A stretch of 64,000 bases of DNA from Solibacillus sp. R5-41 (GCF_002736105.1 NZ_CP024123.1:1852001-1916000), one strand, 5' to 3'; positions 8,554 to 18,636 are shown, counted from the first letter of the stretch. Numbers and translations are program-made. Notes: generated by a model from the letters alone, not told the origin.

Positions 8554-9000
8554 TTAAAGATGGACGGGTAAATAAATCTCTACTTCTTCTTCGCTATTTT
8601 CTATTGGATGATAGGTCTCAACAATATGAGATTCTAAATCCCTTTTATAACCCTGATCATCTGCCCATTTTAATAATTGGTCATGTAAGTTATCAATATT
8701 ATTTATTTTCCCCCTAGTCGTAATATAGGTTTGAGAAATTTCGATATAATCCATCCCAACTGGAACTTCTTTTATAGACTCATTAACAATTACTCCTACA
8801 TAATAGTGACCTTCCAAGTGGTTAGCATCTCTTTTAGGTTCGAAAAGAGCTATTTCAATACCCGAATGATTTTCAATTTTATCTAAACGAGTTAGAAATT
8901 GCTTGGCAAGTTTAGGAACTTCAGTACCAAAATTAACAAAAGCTCCAACTCCTTTTATGCCTATAACTTTAAAAACTTTTTTAACCTTTTTACAATCCAT
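8554..9000 (-). CDS. GyrI-like effector-binding domain protein
   Basis: A 148-residue stand-alone GyrI-like (AraC effector-binding, SOUL-type) domain: VFKVIGIKGVGAF at the start, the middle strand HYYVGVIVNE, VPVGMDYIEI, and the closing ESHIVETYHPIE...VEIYLPV, which is typical of the fold. The family binds small hydrophobic or cationic ligands, and some members inhibit gyrase. I chose the second of two adjacent ATGs because it sits at normal spacing from GGAGGGG. It has no linked DNA-binding domain and stands alone. Confidence 0.8.
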   Translation of the reverse strand: MDCKKVKKVFKVIGIKGVGAFVNFGTEVPKLAKQFLTRLDKIENHSGIEIALFEPKRDANHLEGHYYVGVIVNESIKEVPVGMDYIEISQTYITTRGKINNIDNLHDQLLKWADDQGYKRDLESHIVETYHPIENSEEEVEIYLPVHL

Positions 9001-9353
9001 CATTATCCCCTCCAAAGACTTTTATAATCACTTATATTCCAATTCTCTTTTAACTAATTGAACTCCTTCACAATAATGCTTCAAAAAAATTTACCCACTT
9101 TATAGACTTTAGACCCTTATATTTCTTCCTATTATCGCAATAATACCCAATTTGAAAATATATTCATCTGGGTTTGTTTTTCGCGTGACGACGTACTCAG
9201 ACAAAGATTATTATCTTAAAGAAGGTAGCTTTATTAAAAATGCATGCACGCTTTAAACGTACATACAATCATTTTTTTTGAACAAAATAAAATATGTAAC
9301 GAAATTGCCTGTTGTTTTTTAACTTGCTAAATATACCTTTCATTCAGTAGGTT
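9001..9353. other. Gene-free stretch
   Basis: No open frame with a start and ribosome site was seen. This is the expected location of the missing N-terminal half of the oxidoreductase that follows, but no remnant of a GxGxxG motif was found. Confidence 0.4.
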
Positions 9354-10112
9354 TTGAGGCAAAGGTGCGCCTTATTAATAGGACAATTAGTAATCAATCA
9401 CATGAAGAAATATGAGAAACCCTACAAATTCGTTAACGGCATTTGGCAGTTGGTCGAATCGATGGGTGTTCATCTAGTAGAATATACGGATGTTACGGGG
9501 GTTAGCGATGGAAATGGGCGATTGCTTATTGCTACGTCTAAAGGTGATTTCCAAGCGGATAAAGTTTTATATACGACTGGTTACGAAACGCCACCAGTTG
9601 GAAAACGAGTAGGCGCAAACATTAACCGCTCGTATGTCATCGTCACGAAGCCTATTGCTCAATCTCCTATTTGGCATGAAAACGCCCTAATTTGGGAAAC
9701 AAAAAATCCGTATCTCTATTTACGCACAACGGTAGATAACCGAATCATCGTAGGTGGGCTTGATGAAGAACAAGCGGAAGTCCCTCATTCAGATAAGCTA
9801 ATTATCAAGCGCTGTGATCAATTGAAAAAACAGGCACAAGCGCTTTTCCCGGACCTTCCGATTGAAATAGAATTTTCATACTGTGCAACGTTTGGCGACT
9901 CAATCGATGGTTTACCTTTTATCGGGGAACATCCAACAAAAAAGAATCATTATTATTTGCTTGGCTATGGAGGTAATGGAACCGTTTGTAGTATGCTCGG
10001 TTCAAAAATTTTAGCAGAGCTCATGACCGGCAAAGTGCATCCAGATGCGCATATTGTTCAACCAAAACGTACATCATCACTTATAAAAGATGGGAAAACG
10101 GTGATTAATTGA
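9354..10112 (+). pseudogene. FAD-dependent oxidoreductase (DAO family), 5'-truncated
   Basis: The frame encodes the C-terminal two thirds of a glycine/D-amino-acid oxidase-like flavoprotein: a substrate-domain part (YLYLRTTVDNRIIVGGLDEE) and the closing FAD-binding segment (DGLPFIGEHP...YYLLGYGGNGTVCSMLGSKIL). A normal member has about 370-400 residues and begins with a GxGxxG Rossmann motif; that part is missing and no ribosome site precedes the frame. It is probably non-functional. A terminator follows. Confidence 0.8.
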
Positions 10113-10186
10113 AGAAACCCATAATGTCACTTAATCATTAGCTCGAAATGTAACAAATTTGTACCTTTTCGATATTCACGAGGAAC

Positions 10187-10226
10187 AGCCGACTAACTGA
10201 TTTTTATTCGGGTAGTCGGCTCTTTT
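10187..10226 (+). terminator. Terminator after the oxidoreductase remnant
   Basis: Inverted repeat AGCCGACTA / TAGTCGGCT followed by CTTTT. It has been retained although the gene upstream is truncated. Confidence 0.7.
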
Positions 10227-10373
10227 GCACGCTCGTAACTTCAACCATCATTCGATTTCTTAGCCTCTTCAGGAGTATTTCAAAGAAGTGTTCATCTGTA
10301 CAAAATTTCCCCTCATGCGCACAAGTCTTATGATTGAGGTTGGATGGTTATTTTTTTGATTGCTGAAAATGGA

Positions 10374-10916
10374 TCATTCAGTCATAAACTGAATAAAATC
10401 ATTTTTATGAAAAGCATGGAGGACACATGGTTGCTTCTGTTTTTTTTCTAGAAATTTATGTTCTTGTGGGAAATCATTTTCGACGTTCAATCTTATAAAG
10501 GGTAATTTTTGTTGGGCTTTTTGCGAACGTATATTTATATTTCTCGCACCTGCAAAGACGATATCTAATTGAAGTTCGCAAAATGCTATTTTTAATATGG
10601 CTATTTTTGAAAGTAAATTGTAACCTTCTCCCCAATATTCATAGCCAATCCAACTACCGATATGACAACTATTCTTTGTACGATCAATAAACATTAAAGT
10701 CGTGATACCAATTAATTTTCCTTCTTCATTTAAGATTAGACGTGAAACAGTTTTCCCTTCTTTTTCTTCATCTATCATATTTTGATTGAAATTTTTTGTA
10801 TCTTCAATCGTCTGATTTGGTAACCCAAGTGCATTTTTTACTTCTAAGGCTTGTGATAAGCGGTGAATATCATATGCAAATTGATTATCATGCTTGATTA
10901 ATTTAATTGTTTTCAT
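10374..10916 (-). CDS. GNAT-family acetyltransferase
   Basis: A 180-residue protein with the RimJ/RimL-type GNAT layout: KTVSRLILNEEGKLIGITTL (strands 2-3), SWIGYEYWGEGYN (the acetyl-CoA loop region; here EGYN replaces the usual Q/RGxGxA/G) and AFCELQLDIVFAGARNIN, QKLPFIRL near the end. The altered pyrophosphate loop could reduce activity. AGGAG precedes the start. The downstream flank (10310-10335) shares the 'ctcatgcgcacaag' block with 3870, so this gene belongs to the repeat-flanked set. Its substrate is unknown. Confidence 0.75.
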   Translation of the reverse strand: MKTIKLIKHDNQFAYDIHRLSQALEVKNALGLPNQTIEDTKNFNQNMIDEEKEGKTVSRLILNEEGKLIGITTLMFIDRTKNSCHIGSWIGYEYWGEGYNLLSKIAILKIAFCELQLDIVFAGARNINIRSQKAQQKLPFIRLNVENDFPQEHKFLEKKQKQPCVLHAFHKNDFIQFMTE

Positions 10917-11295
10917 ATAATTCTTCTCCTATCCATCCTTTATTGAGTGAAAAATCCTTTAATTAAGGAATTATAGCATAATAAATTAGAGAGTGGTTAC
11001 TGCAACCAAATGAGATTGACTGCTTCCATTCAGGAGAGAAATAAAATTAAAATTATAGTGGAAAAATCACCTCTAACCAGTGATACTGAAAACTTGAATG
11101 ATTTAATAAACGAAATAATGAAAGGTATCGCACTTTAGAAAAGCATTAGTATGAAGAAAGTGGCAAAAAACTTAATGTATATAACATTATTTTTATTAGT
11201 GCATTATTAGACGTATAGTTATAAAATTAGAACACTCTGAATATTCGTCGAAACTCAGAGTGAATTGTACAAATTGGAAATAGGGGGAAGGTTGA

Positions 11296-11844
11296 ATGGC
11301 ATATAATCGTGTAAAAAACATCATTACGTCTGAAAGACTCATCCTTAGATTATTTCAAACATCTGATGCAGCAAAGGTAACGACCCTTTGCAATAACTAT
11401 AATATTTATAAAAATACATTATATTTACCATATCCATATAGCCAAAATGATGCGTTATCATGGATAGAAAATCATTACGATAATTATATTCAGGATAATT
11501 CCTACGAGTTTGCGGTAACAGATAAGGAAACGAACGAAGTATATGGAGCAATTGCGTTATCGAACAATAAACGTTTTAACCAAGGAGAGCTAGCATATTG
11601 GATTGGTGAGCCATATTGGGGAAAAGGCTATGCCACAGAGGCAGCGCAATTAATTTTACAATTTGCATTTGAAGAAAAGAAAATGCATAAAGTGTTTGCA
11701 AGATATTTCTCATCAAACCCTGCGTCAGGAAAAGTTATGGAGAAGATTGGTATGGAAAAAGAAGGGGTTTTAAAAGAGCATATAATAAAAGACGGTAAAT
11801 ATGAGAATTTAGTTTATTACGGAATTATTAATGGCAAAAATTAA
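11296..11844 (+). CDS. GNAT-family N-acetyltransferase, RimJ/RimL type
   Basis: A 182-residue acetyltransferase: ITSERLILRLFQTSDA at the N-terminus, ELAYWIGEPYWGKGYATEAA containing the acetyl-CoA-binding loop (GKGYAT), then FEEKKMHKVFARYFSSNPAS and KIGMEKEGVLKEHI, all typical of enzymes that acetylate protein N-termini or small amines. The start follows AGGGGGAAGG. It is a complete, apparently functional gene standing alone; its substrate cannot be told from sequence. Confidence 0.88.
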   Translation: MAYNRVKNIITSERLILRLFQTSDAAKVTTLCNNYNIYKNTLYLPYPYSQNDALSWIENHYDNYIQDNSYEFAVTDKETNEVYGAIALSNNKRFNQGELAYWIGEPYWGKGYATEAAQLILQFAFEEKKMHKVFARYFSSNPASGKVMEKIGMEKEGVLKEHIIKDGKYENLVYYGIINGKN

Positions 11845-12331
11845 TACAATAACATTCATTATGAAAAAAGTAGGAGCAAATTTCAAAAGTTTTAAACGCA
11901 ACTTAATATTATAGGATTCAGCGATTAACCGTGTTTATGAGAGCTAAAATGGCTTCCTTTTCGTTGTACTAGATGGTAGACGTTGAGATTAAAAGAGTGG
12001 ATGTATGGATGGCAAAATGCTAGAGCAAGGAAGGGGGACTCGTTCTGTGGTGGTTGCTATAGACAGTTCAAGAGGTATTAATAAACGTATGATAATGCGT
12101 GGTTTTCGAAATTGTGATAGGGTGTCTTCTATTATATGTGAGTCCTCTAGAATCTCATACAATTGAAGTTATTATCGAAACGATTAAAAAAATGGACACC
12201 TCAAAACAGGTGCCCATAAGTTCTTCTTTGTATTATCGAGAATGTAATAAATAAAATTGCGATTTCTTTTTGTTTTTACACGAAAGCGACCCGATTGCTT
12301 AAGTACACTATTACACAAAGCTAAATGATGT
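11845..12331. other. Gene-free stretch with decayed coding remnant
   Basis: A short frame near 12140-12240 (VSPLESHTIEVIIETIKKM...) resembles the end of a coding sequence but has no start. A hairpin GGACACCT / AGGTGCCC lies at about 12192-12213 without a T-run. Nothing else was recognised. Confidence 0.4.
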
Positions 12332-13357
12332 TTACTTTAATAGATCTTTCTCGATTTCTTTCATAATGCCATATGCTCCGTCCGACTTGTTCGAACAAAT
12401 TACTGTTTTAATTAATGTATTAGGATAAAACGCAGAATGGAAACTAACACCAGGGTCATAGCCCATTATGTGATATTTCAAAATTTCATTCTCATTTTTC
12501 TCAATCCATACGCCATAACCATAAAAGCCATTCCCATCATCACGTGTATTAATATAAGGTGTAAGTAACTGGTGAGTGTTTTCTTCACTTAATAATTGAT
12601 TATTTATTAGTGCATCCCATAAATTTGCCATATCATTCACGGTTACGAACGCTCCACCATCTGAACCACCTTTTACGGGCAATGAGTAAATATTCGTCTT
12701 CCAAGTACCATTAGGGAAATCAATATACCCAAATGCTGTCCTTTGTGGTAATGAATCGAATTCAAAATAGCCTGAGTCAGCCATCCTGGATTTTTTGAAT
12801 ATTTTTTCCTGAATGTAATCAGCGAATTTAACTTGGCTTGTCTGTTCTATAATTAGTCCAAGTAAAATATATCCCGCATTATTATAATGAAATCTTTCGC
12901 CTACTTTTAATTTCATTGATTGATTCTGAAATAATGGTAAGAAATCTTCCAAAGTTCTTATGAGATACATCGGGTTCTTAATCCACAACTCTTCAAAATC
13001 ATCCATAACTTCCTCATCAAAGTAATCAGGTATTCCAGCTGTATGTGTCAATAGGTGATGAATAGTTATATCCTTATCAAAGTAAGGAAAAGAAATATTA
13101 AGACAATCTTTTAACTTTGTATCAAAGGAAAGAAGCCCATCCTCCACAAGTTGACAAATTGCTATAGCTGTAAATAATTTACAACCAGACGCTATTCCAA
13201 ACCTTGTATCGGAGCTGTTTATTATATCCTCTGAACGATTAGCGTAACCATTACTTTTATTTGTTAATGTTTTTTTAGCATTTTTGACAAGAACTGTTCC
13301 TGAAAAGTCATTTTCAATCATAACATCGGTAATGTGATCTTCAATATTGGTTTTCAT
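12332..13357 (-). CDS. Serine hydrolase of the beta-lactamase/PBP-like family
   Basis: A 341-residue class-C-beta-lactamase-fold protein. The catalytic S-x-x-K is SGCK (Ser57-Lys60), Y-x-N is YNN (Tyr158-Asn160), and THTAGIPDY and GYILLGLIIEQ are typical. There is no signal peptide, so it is probably cytosolic. Members act as esterases, D-aminopeptidases or tolerance factors, and most are not antibiotic-hydrolysing enzymes. The upstream flank (13380-13460) carries the 'gtgtaacacatttccaaat' repeat, so this gene also belongs to the repeat-flanked minus-strand set. Confidence 0.85.
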   Translation of the reverse strand: MKTNIEDHITDVMIENDFSGTVLVKNAKKTLTNKSNGYANRSEDIINSSDTRFGIASGCKLFTAIAICQLVEDGLLSFDTKLKDCLNISFPYFDKDITIHHLLTHTAGIPDYFDEEVMDDFEELWIKNPMYLIRTLEDFLPLFQNQSMKLKVGERFHYNNAGYILLGLIIEQTSQVKFADYIQEKIFKKSRMADSGYFEFDSLPQRTAFGYIDFPNGTWKTNIYSLPVKGGSDGGAFVTVNDMANLWDALINNQLLSEENTHQLLTPYINTRDDGNGFYGYGVWIEKNENEILKYHIMGYDPGVSFHSAFYPNTLIKTVICSNKSDGAYGIMKEIEKDLLK

Positions 13358-13389
13358 TGAATCACTCCTCTACTTTTACTCATATGCTT

Positions 13390-13640
13390 GGTTATTTTAA
13401 AAACAAAATAATCAGTTTTTAAATGAAGTGTAACACATTTCCAAATGCAACAGAATAATCAATATTGCGTTATGGTGTAATTTATTAACAAATATTATTT
13501 TGTGGTAGTGTGTTTGACTAACAAGGAAGCTGGACTGTTACTACAGGTTATCGATACGGGCACTCCCTTATTCCATACGTATTTTTCTGAAAGTAAAGAT
13601 AAAGACCATTGCGCTAAAAAAAAACATCCATTATAATCTA
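13390..13640. repeat. Intergenic repeat unit, last copy
   Basis: It contains 'gtgtaacacatttccaaatg', 'tttgtggtagtgtgt' and 'gactgttactacagg' blocks, matching parts of copies near 1030, 3700 and 2810. It marks the right edge of the repeat-rich zone. Confidence 0.5.
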
Positions 13641-13688
13641 AAAAATCAGATTATTTTAGAGGGGAAGTTAACTGAAGGGGGAATAATT

Positions 13689-14315
13689 ATGGTCAATATG
13701 TCGCTTTTTATTATTACATGTGTGTTATTAATTATTTTGCCTGGTCCAGATACGGCGATTGTGACGAAAAATACAGTTGTCGGCGGGCGAACAGCGGGTA
13801 TGCAAACGTTAATCGGCTCGTGTATTGGCTTAGTCATTCATACAGTTGCAGCGGTTGCGGGTTTGTCGGCCATTATTGTGCAATCAGCCGTTGCATTTTC
13901 GGTTATAAAATATGTCGGTGCAGCGTATCTTTGCTATTTAGGGATTCGGACGCTAATGAATATGCGTACAAAGAAAAATCAAGTGGATGAAGAAACAGTC
14001 GTAGTTGCAAATGGCAGTTCGTTTTTTAAACAAGGATTTATAACGAATGTGACGAATCCGAAAGTTGCGGTATTTTTCCTTACGTTTTTACCGCAATTTT
14101 TAGCACCAGGCAGTGAGCCGTTTTGGTCATTTTTATTGATGGGCATCATTTATACGGTGTTGACGTTGCTTTGGTTTATTTTCTATGTATTTTTACTGGG
14201 GATTATCCGCAATTTCATGAAACGTCCTGTAACTCAATCAGTCATTGAAGTGCTGACAGGTAGTGTATTAATTGGCTTTGGGATGAAGCTCGCATTGGAA
14301 AAATCAAATGGATGA
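13689..14315 (+). CDS. LysE/RhtB-family amino-acid exporter
   Basis: A 208-residue integral membrane protein with six hydrophobic segments and the family hallmark PGPDTAIVTKN (residues 18-28) in the first helix and loop. GFITNVTNPKVAVFFLTFLP in the middle is another conserved element. The family exports amino acids or derivatives using the proton gradient; the substrate is not predictable. AAGGGGG lies upstream and a strong terminator follows, so it is a single-gene unit. Confidence 0.92.
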   Translation: MVNMSLFIITCVLLIILPGPDTAIVTKNTVVGGRTAGMQTLIGSCIGLVIHTVAAVAGLSAIIVQSAVAFSVIKYVGAAYLCYLGIRTLMNMRTKKNQVDEETVVVANGSSFFKQGFITNVTNPKVAVFFLTFLPQFLAPGSEPFWSFLLMGIIYTVLTLLWFIFYVFLLGIIRNFMKRPVTQSVIEVLTGSVLIGFGMKLALEKSNG

Positions 14316-14321
14316 CACGGA

Positions 14322-14364
14322 CAGTGACGCTAGTAGTTGTTAAGTTAGCGTTGCTGTTTTTTTT
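14322..14364 (+). terminator. Rho-independent terminator
   Basis: Inverted repeat CAGTGACGCTA / TAGCGTTGCTG followed by eight T residues, directly after the LysE-family gene. Confidence 0.9.
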
Positions 14365-14539
14365 GCGGTCAAACGAACATTCATGCTAATGAATAAAGGC
14401 GGTGAGTATTCTTTGAATAGCCTTGCTAAATCTTTACTTGTGGCTATTATGCGGCACAAATGAGGCTGGAACGCATAATCCCGGAAGGTCATATATTAAA
14501 TGACGACAAAGTAATCGGTGAAGTTTAGGGGGTATGTGT

Positions 14540-15973
14540 ATGTCAGCAATGACTGGGCAACAGTATATTGAACGTATAGATGCGTTGAAGACATATATTT
14601 CGATAGACGGAGAGGTTGTGACGGGGAAAGTTTCGGACCATCCAGCATTCAAAGGGGTTATGCAAAGCCAGGCAAAGCTATATGATTTACAACATGGAAA
14701 TGAGTTAAAAGACGTGATGCAGTATTTGTCCCCAATAAGTGGGGAACAAGTCGGGATGTCGTTTTTACAGCCAATAACGAAGGAAGATTTAGTGAAGCGG
14801 AGACATGCGGCACGAGAATGGGCGTTATCGCATCAAGGTTTCATGGGAAGAAGCCCGGATTATATGAATACGACATTAATGGCACTTGCATCAGCAGCGG
14901 ATTTTTTGAAAGAAAAGTCGAATTGTTTTCCGGAGCATTTACTTCATTTTTATGAATATGCACGTGAACATGATCTGACGATGACCCATACTTTTATCGA
15001 GCCACAAGTAAATCGACAAAAGTTCTATTTTGAAGATGAAGAAATAACAATTGCAGCAAAAATCGTCGATAAAACGAGTCAAGGTTTAATCATTAAAGGG
15101 GCTAGGTTACTTGCTACTCAAGGTGGGATTACCGATGAGTTACTAGTGATATCGACAAATGGCTATGATGAAGAAAAGAGCTTTTGCTTTTCGATTCCGA
15201 GTAATACAGCAGGGTTGAAGTTTCTTTGCAGACAATCGTTTGTCGGAGGAGCGTCCACGTTTGATCATCCATTAAGTGCTCGATTTGAAGAAATGGATGC
15301 GATTGTCGTATTTGATAACGTTGTTGTACCTTGGAATCGCGTATTTTACTACGAAAATATTGCGGTAGCTACTCAGTTTATGAATGTAAGTGGATTTCAA
15401 GCGTTTACCTTACATCAAGTATTGTCGCGGCAAATTGCCAAGACAGAATTTGTGTTAGGGGTTGTGCAATCGATTGTCGATACGATTCATATTGGCGATT
15501 ATCAGCATGTACAGCAAAAAGTAGTCGAGGTGATTGTTGCTTTAGAAACGATGAAGGCGTTTCAGCTAAAGTCAGAGGAAGAAGCAAAGCGAGATGGCTT
15601 CGGCTATTTGAGACCAGATCATCCGACACTGCAAGTAGCGATCCAAGTTTTTCCTAAGGTTTATCCGACTTTTACGGAAATAATTCAATTGCTTGGTGCA
15701 AGTGGTTTAATGTCAATCCCAACTGAAAAGGCATTTCATGCAGATACAGGTGATTTAGAGCAGTATTTACAGTCTGCTCTTGATGGTGGAGAGGAGCGGG
15801 TGAAAAAATTTAGACTCGCTTGGGATTTAACGATGAGTAGCTTCGGTACACGACAAACACTTTATGAACGTTTTTTCTTCGGGGATCCAGTGCGCTTATC
15901 GAGTATCCTATATCATTCGTATGACAGAGAGCACCTTGTGAAGCGGATAGAAGATTTTTTACGAAAGTCCTAG
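14540..15973 (+). CDS. hpaB: 4-hydroxyphenylacetate 3-hydroxylase family, oxygenase component
   Basis: A 477-residue flavin-dependent monooxygenase of the HpaB type, which uses reduced FAD from a separate reductase to ortho-hydroxylate phenolic substrates. Visible features: TGQQYIERIDA at the start, FMGRSPDYMNTTLMA, LTMTHTFIEPQVNR, the active-site strand LLATQGGITDELLV, and FDNVVVPWNRVFYY. I chose ATG 14540 rather than 14534 because AGGGGG is seven bases before it. No HpaC-type reductase is adjacent. The exact substrate is uncertain. Confidence 0.88.
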   Translation: MSAMTGQQYIERIDALKTYISIDGEVVTGKVSDHPAFKGVMQSQAKLYDLQHGNELKDVMQYLSPISGEQVGMSFLQPITKEDLVKRRHAAREWALSHQGFMGRSPDYMNTTLMALASAADFLKEKSNCFPEHLLHFYEYAREHDLTMTHTFIEPQVNRQKFYFEDEEITIAAKIVDKTSQGLIIKGARLLATQGGITDELLVISTNGYDEEKSFCFSIPSNTAGLKFLCRQSFVGGASTFDHPLSARFEEMDAIVVFDNVVVPWNRVFYYENIAVATQFMNVSGFQAFTLHQVLSRQIAKTEFVLGVVQSIVDTIHIGDYQHVQQKVVEVIVALETMKAFQLKSEEEAKRDGFGYLRPDHPTLQVAIQVFPKVYPTFTEIIQLLGASGLMSIPTEKAFHADTGDLEQYLQSALDGGEERVKKFRLAWDLTMSSFGTRQTLYERFFFGDPVRLSSILYHSYDREHLVKRIEDFLRKS

Positions 15974-16199
15974 CGAGTTTTGTTTATGATAAATACAAGG
16001 AATAGTTTGTGAAATCGTAATGATTTTTGCAAACTTTTTTTGTGGCTATCCATCAAACTGCAACTCCTATTTAAAGCTGATTATAAAGAATAGTTTGCTG
16101 TGGAGTTAAATTTAGATAGTCCCAAAATCGAGTAGGTGGTAAAATAAGGTATTAATGAAGTGCCTTTTTACGAAAGAATTATTATTCGAGGTGACTACA

Positions 16200-16724
16200 A
16201 TGAATATTCGAAAAGCAACGCTGCAAGACGCACAAGGAATTGCAAAAGTACATGTAGATAGCTGGCGTACTACATACAAAGGAATATTGCCGCAATTTTT
16301 TTTAGATAACCTTTCGTATGATAATCGGGAAGTGTTATGGAAAAAAAATATTGCCGTTGAGAAGAATGTCGTATTGGTTGCAGAAAATGTACAAGGTGAG
16401 ATTATCGGTTTTGCAGATGGTTCCACAAGGGAGACGAATTTAGTAGCAAATGCAAGTGACCTAACTACGATTTATTTATTAGAACAGTATCAAGGGCAGG
16501 GGATTGGCAAAAAGCTATTGAAAGAAATGATGGAATCCTTCAAGGAGAGACAGTTTCAAACCATTTACGTAGACGTTTTAGCCGATAATAAAACGCGCTA
16601 CTTTTATGAAAATTATGGTGCAGAGTATGTGAAGTCAGTCCAATTAACCATTGGTGGGAAGGTGGTTGAAGAAGCTGTTTATGTTTGGAAAGATATAGAT
16701 GCCGCAATAGAAAAGCTAAGTTAA
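16200..16724 (+). CDS. GNAT-family N-acetyltransferase
   Basis: A 174-residue acetyltransferase starting MNIRKATLQDAQGIAKVHVD behind CGAGGTGA; a longer frame upstream lacks a ribosome site. The acetyl-CoA loop is YQGQGIGKKLL, followed by VDVLADNKTRYFYENYGAEYV, which is typical of the fold. The alpha/beta hydrolase gene begins 25 bases after the stop, so the two may be co-transcribed. Substrate unknown. Confidence 0.88.
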   Translation: MNIRKATLQDAQGIAKVHVDSWRTTYKGILPQFFLDNLSYDNREVLWKKNIAVEKNVVLVAENVQGEIIGFADGSTRETNLVANASDLTTIYLLEQYQGQGIGKKLLKEMMESFKERQFQTIYVDVLADNKTRYFYENYGAEYVKSVQLTIGGKVVEEAVYVWKDIDAAIEKLS

Positions 16725-16749
16725 CAAACGATAGAAATGGGGAATTTTC

Positions 16750-17604
16750 ATGCAATGGGAACAACAGCTAATTGAAACAGCGCGTGGGACGTTTGAAATA
16801 TTTAAAACGGGACAAGGACAGCCGATTTGTGTGACGCATTTATATAGCGAGTTTAACGAAAGAGGAAGTCGTTTTGCAAGTATGTTTGCGGATTATTGCA
16901 CAGTGTATTTAGTCAATTTGCGCGGCTGTGGGCATTCGACAAATGACACATCTATATACAATTTTAGTATGCAAGATAGCGTGGCAGACTTAGAAGCGAT
17001 TCGGCAGAAGTTAGGCTTCGAAAATTGGGGATTTGCAGGAAATTCGACAGGGGGCATGTTAGCGCTAACGTATGCGATACATGCACCTCAAAGCTTACAA
17101 TACATCGTGGCGGGTGGCCTTTGTGCATCATCGGATTATATGCGCCATCCAGCAAGTATTTATTGTAAAGAAAATCCCAACAACAAGCGAATTCTCGAAA
17201 TTATTGAAATGCTCGGCAATCCAAATTCGAAATTAGAGCAAAGACAGGCTGGAAATAAAGAATGGTCGTTAATGTCGCTATATAAAGAAGAAAGCTTTGA
17301 CAATATGATCAGCCGTCCAAGCAGCGGCAAGACGGTATCGAAGCGATTAGATTACTTTTCTTATGTAGAATTACCTCATTTCGATTTGCGTCCACAATTA
17401 CCGAATACTATGGTGAAATCATATATATTTGGAGGCAAATATGATGCACAATGTCCGCATGACTTTGCTGTGGAGGCGGCTAACTTAATTCCTCATGCAA
17501 CTTTGACAACATTTGAGCAAAGTAATCATTATCCATTTATAGAAGAAGAGCAGGAGTTTGAAAGCTTTGTTGATGCTATCTTTATTGAAGAAACGACCGG
17601 GTGA
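16750..17604 (+). CDS. Alpha/beta hydrolase, proline-iminopeptidase-like
   Basis: A 284-residue alpha/beta hydrolase. The nucleophile elbow is G-N-S-T-G (Ser99), preceded by VNLRGCGHS (oxyanion region). The acid is probably in GGKYDAQCP and the histidine in QSNHYPF near the end. The order matches prolyl-aminopeptidase and related esterases. The start follows GGGG. It lies just after the GNAT gene, possibly in one transcript. Confidence 0.85.
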   Translation: MQWEQQLIETARGTFEIFKTGQGQPICVTHLYSEFNERGSRFASMFADYCTVYLVNLRGCGHSTNDTSIYNFSMQDSVADLEAIRQKLGFENWGFAGNSTGGMLALTYAIHAPQSLQYIVAGGLCASSDYMRHPASIYCKENPNNKRILEIIEMLGNPNSKLEQRQAGNKEWSLMSLYKEESFDNMISRPSSGKTVSKRLDYFSYVELPHFDLRPQLPNTMVKSYIFGGKYDAQCPHDFAVEAANLIPHATLTTFEQSNHYPFIEEEQEFESFVDAIFIEETTG

Positions 17605-17662
17605 GAAGCAGATTTAGTCCATTTTGCTGACCGGCTTTGTACTAGTTGAAAGAGGTTTAATC

Positions 17663-18016
17663 GTGAATCAGAAATTGAGGTTTATCGGTCTCTTGCTATT
17701 GCCCTTATTATTGTATGTAGTAGGTTTTATAGTTTACTTTTCTGATAATACAAATAGTTTTGTGTTTCTTTTGCAGATAATGATTGGATTAACTTTATCT
17801 GTCGTTTTCGTTATTCTATATAAAAAACAGCAAAATATTTTCTTAGAATTGTTCATCCCCCCTGTTGTTACTCTTGTACGAAATGCGACTAATAGTATTG
17901 GCAAGAGCTATAAGGAACCTATCGAGGTTTTCGAAAATACTGGTATCCATGTGATGGTAGTTCATTTGACAGATGTGCCATATATAATTGACCCTGATTA
18001 TATGATCAAGTCTTAG
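17663..18016 (+). CDS. Small membrane protein, unknown
   Basis: A 117-residue protein from a GTG start behind AAAGAGG. There are two hydrophobic segments (about residues 8-26 and 32-52) and then a cytosolic or external part of 60 residues (EPIEVFENTGIHVMVVHLTD...). No family was recognised. Confidence 0.55.
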   Translation: MNQKLRFIGLLLLPLLLYVVGFIVYFSDNTNSFVFLLQIMIGLTLSVVFVILYKKQQNIFLELFIPPVVTLVRNATNSIGKSYKEPIEVFENTGIHVMVVHLTDVPYIIDPDYMIKS

Positions 18017-18274
18017 GAACACACACAGCATAGTGAAATCCTTGAAAATGTGCTGATAGGAGTGTGTAAATGGCAGGTTCGTTCCTGGTTATTTTATCTA
18101 AAATTAAGCAGACGTAATACTATGTAACATTAGGTAAAAGTACTTGTACATGAAATTTTATTGGAGAACATTTGTGGGAAAATGTCACACATTCAATAGA
18201 AATGCACTTTACTAAAAGCAAAATTATTAGTAATGTAATTAGCCAGTTAATAGCAATAAGAAAGGATTGTGGAT

Positions 18275-18565
18275 ATGATTTCAAGAAAGTTTAACTTATT
18301 GATTCCATTGATTTTATTAGTTTTGAATACTATTTTCCTTTCATTTCTGATTGAAAATATAATAGATGCCTCTGAACCCCATTATGGAGGAGGTTGGGAG
18401 CTTTCAACACCTATATTTGGTTTAATCTCCTTAATATACATTAAAAAATTTACTGAAAAGAAATCCAGTGCTTTGGTACGGATTTTGCAGGGATTAAATT
18501 GGATTTTTATTATTTTTCCAGTAGTTTATTTCCTTTCCGGGGTTTTTATTATGATTAATTATTGA
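18275..18565 (+). CDS. Small three-helix membrane protein, unknown
   Basis: A 96-residue protein starting MISRKFNLLIPLILL behind AAAGGA. Hydrophobic segments lie at about residues 5-25, 43-57 and 71-93. The loop contains SEPHYGGGWELSTP. It is unrecognised but has proper start signals. Confidence 0.6.
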   Translation: MISRKFNLLIPLILLVLNTIFLSFLIENIIDASEPHYGGGWELSTPIFGLISLIYIKKFTEKKSSALVRILQGLNWIFIIFPVVYFLSGVFIMINY

Positions 18566-18636
18566 AAAAATGAGGGCATTTCATCAATAAGAGACTACTA
18601 TAAAGTTGGATTGAGTTTGGAACAAAGGACGGGGGA

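Noticed and set aside
12192-12213. Hairpin GGACACCT/AGGTGCCC as a terminator
   Set aside because: No T-run on either strand and no gene ends next to it.
14366-14533. A small gene between the LysE and HpaB genes
   Set aside because: Only a short frame (MLMNKGGEYSLNSLAKSLL) without a proper ribosome site was seen.
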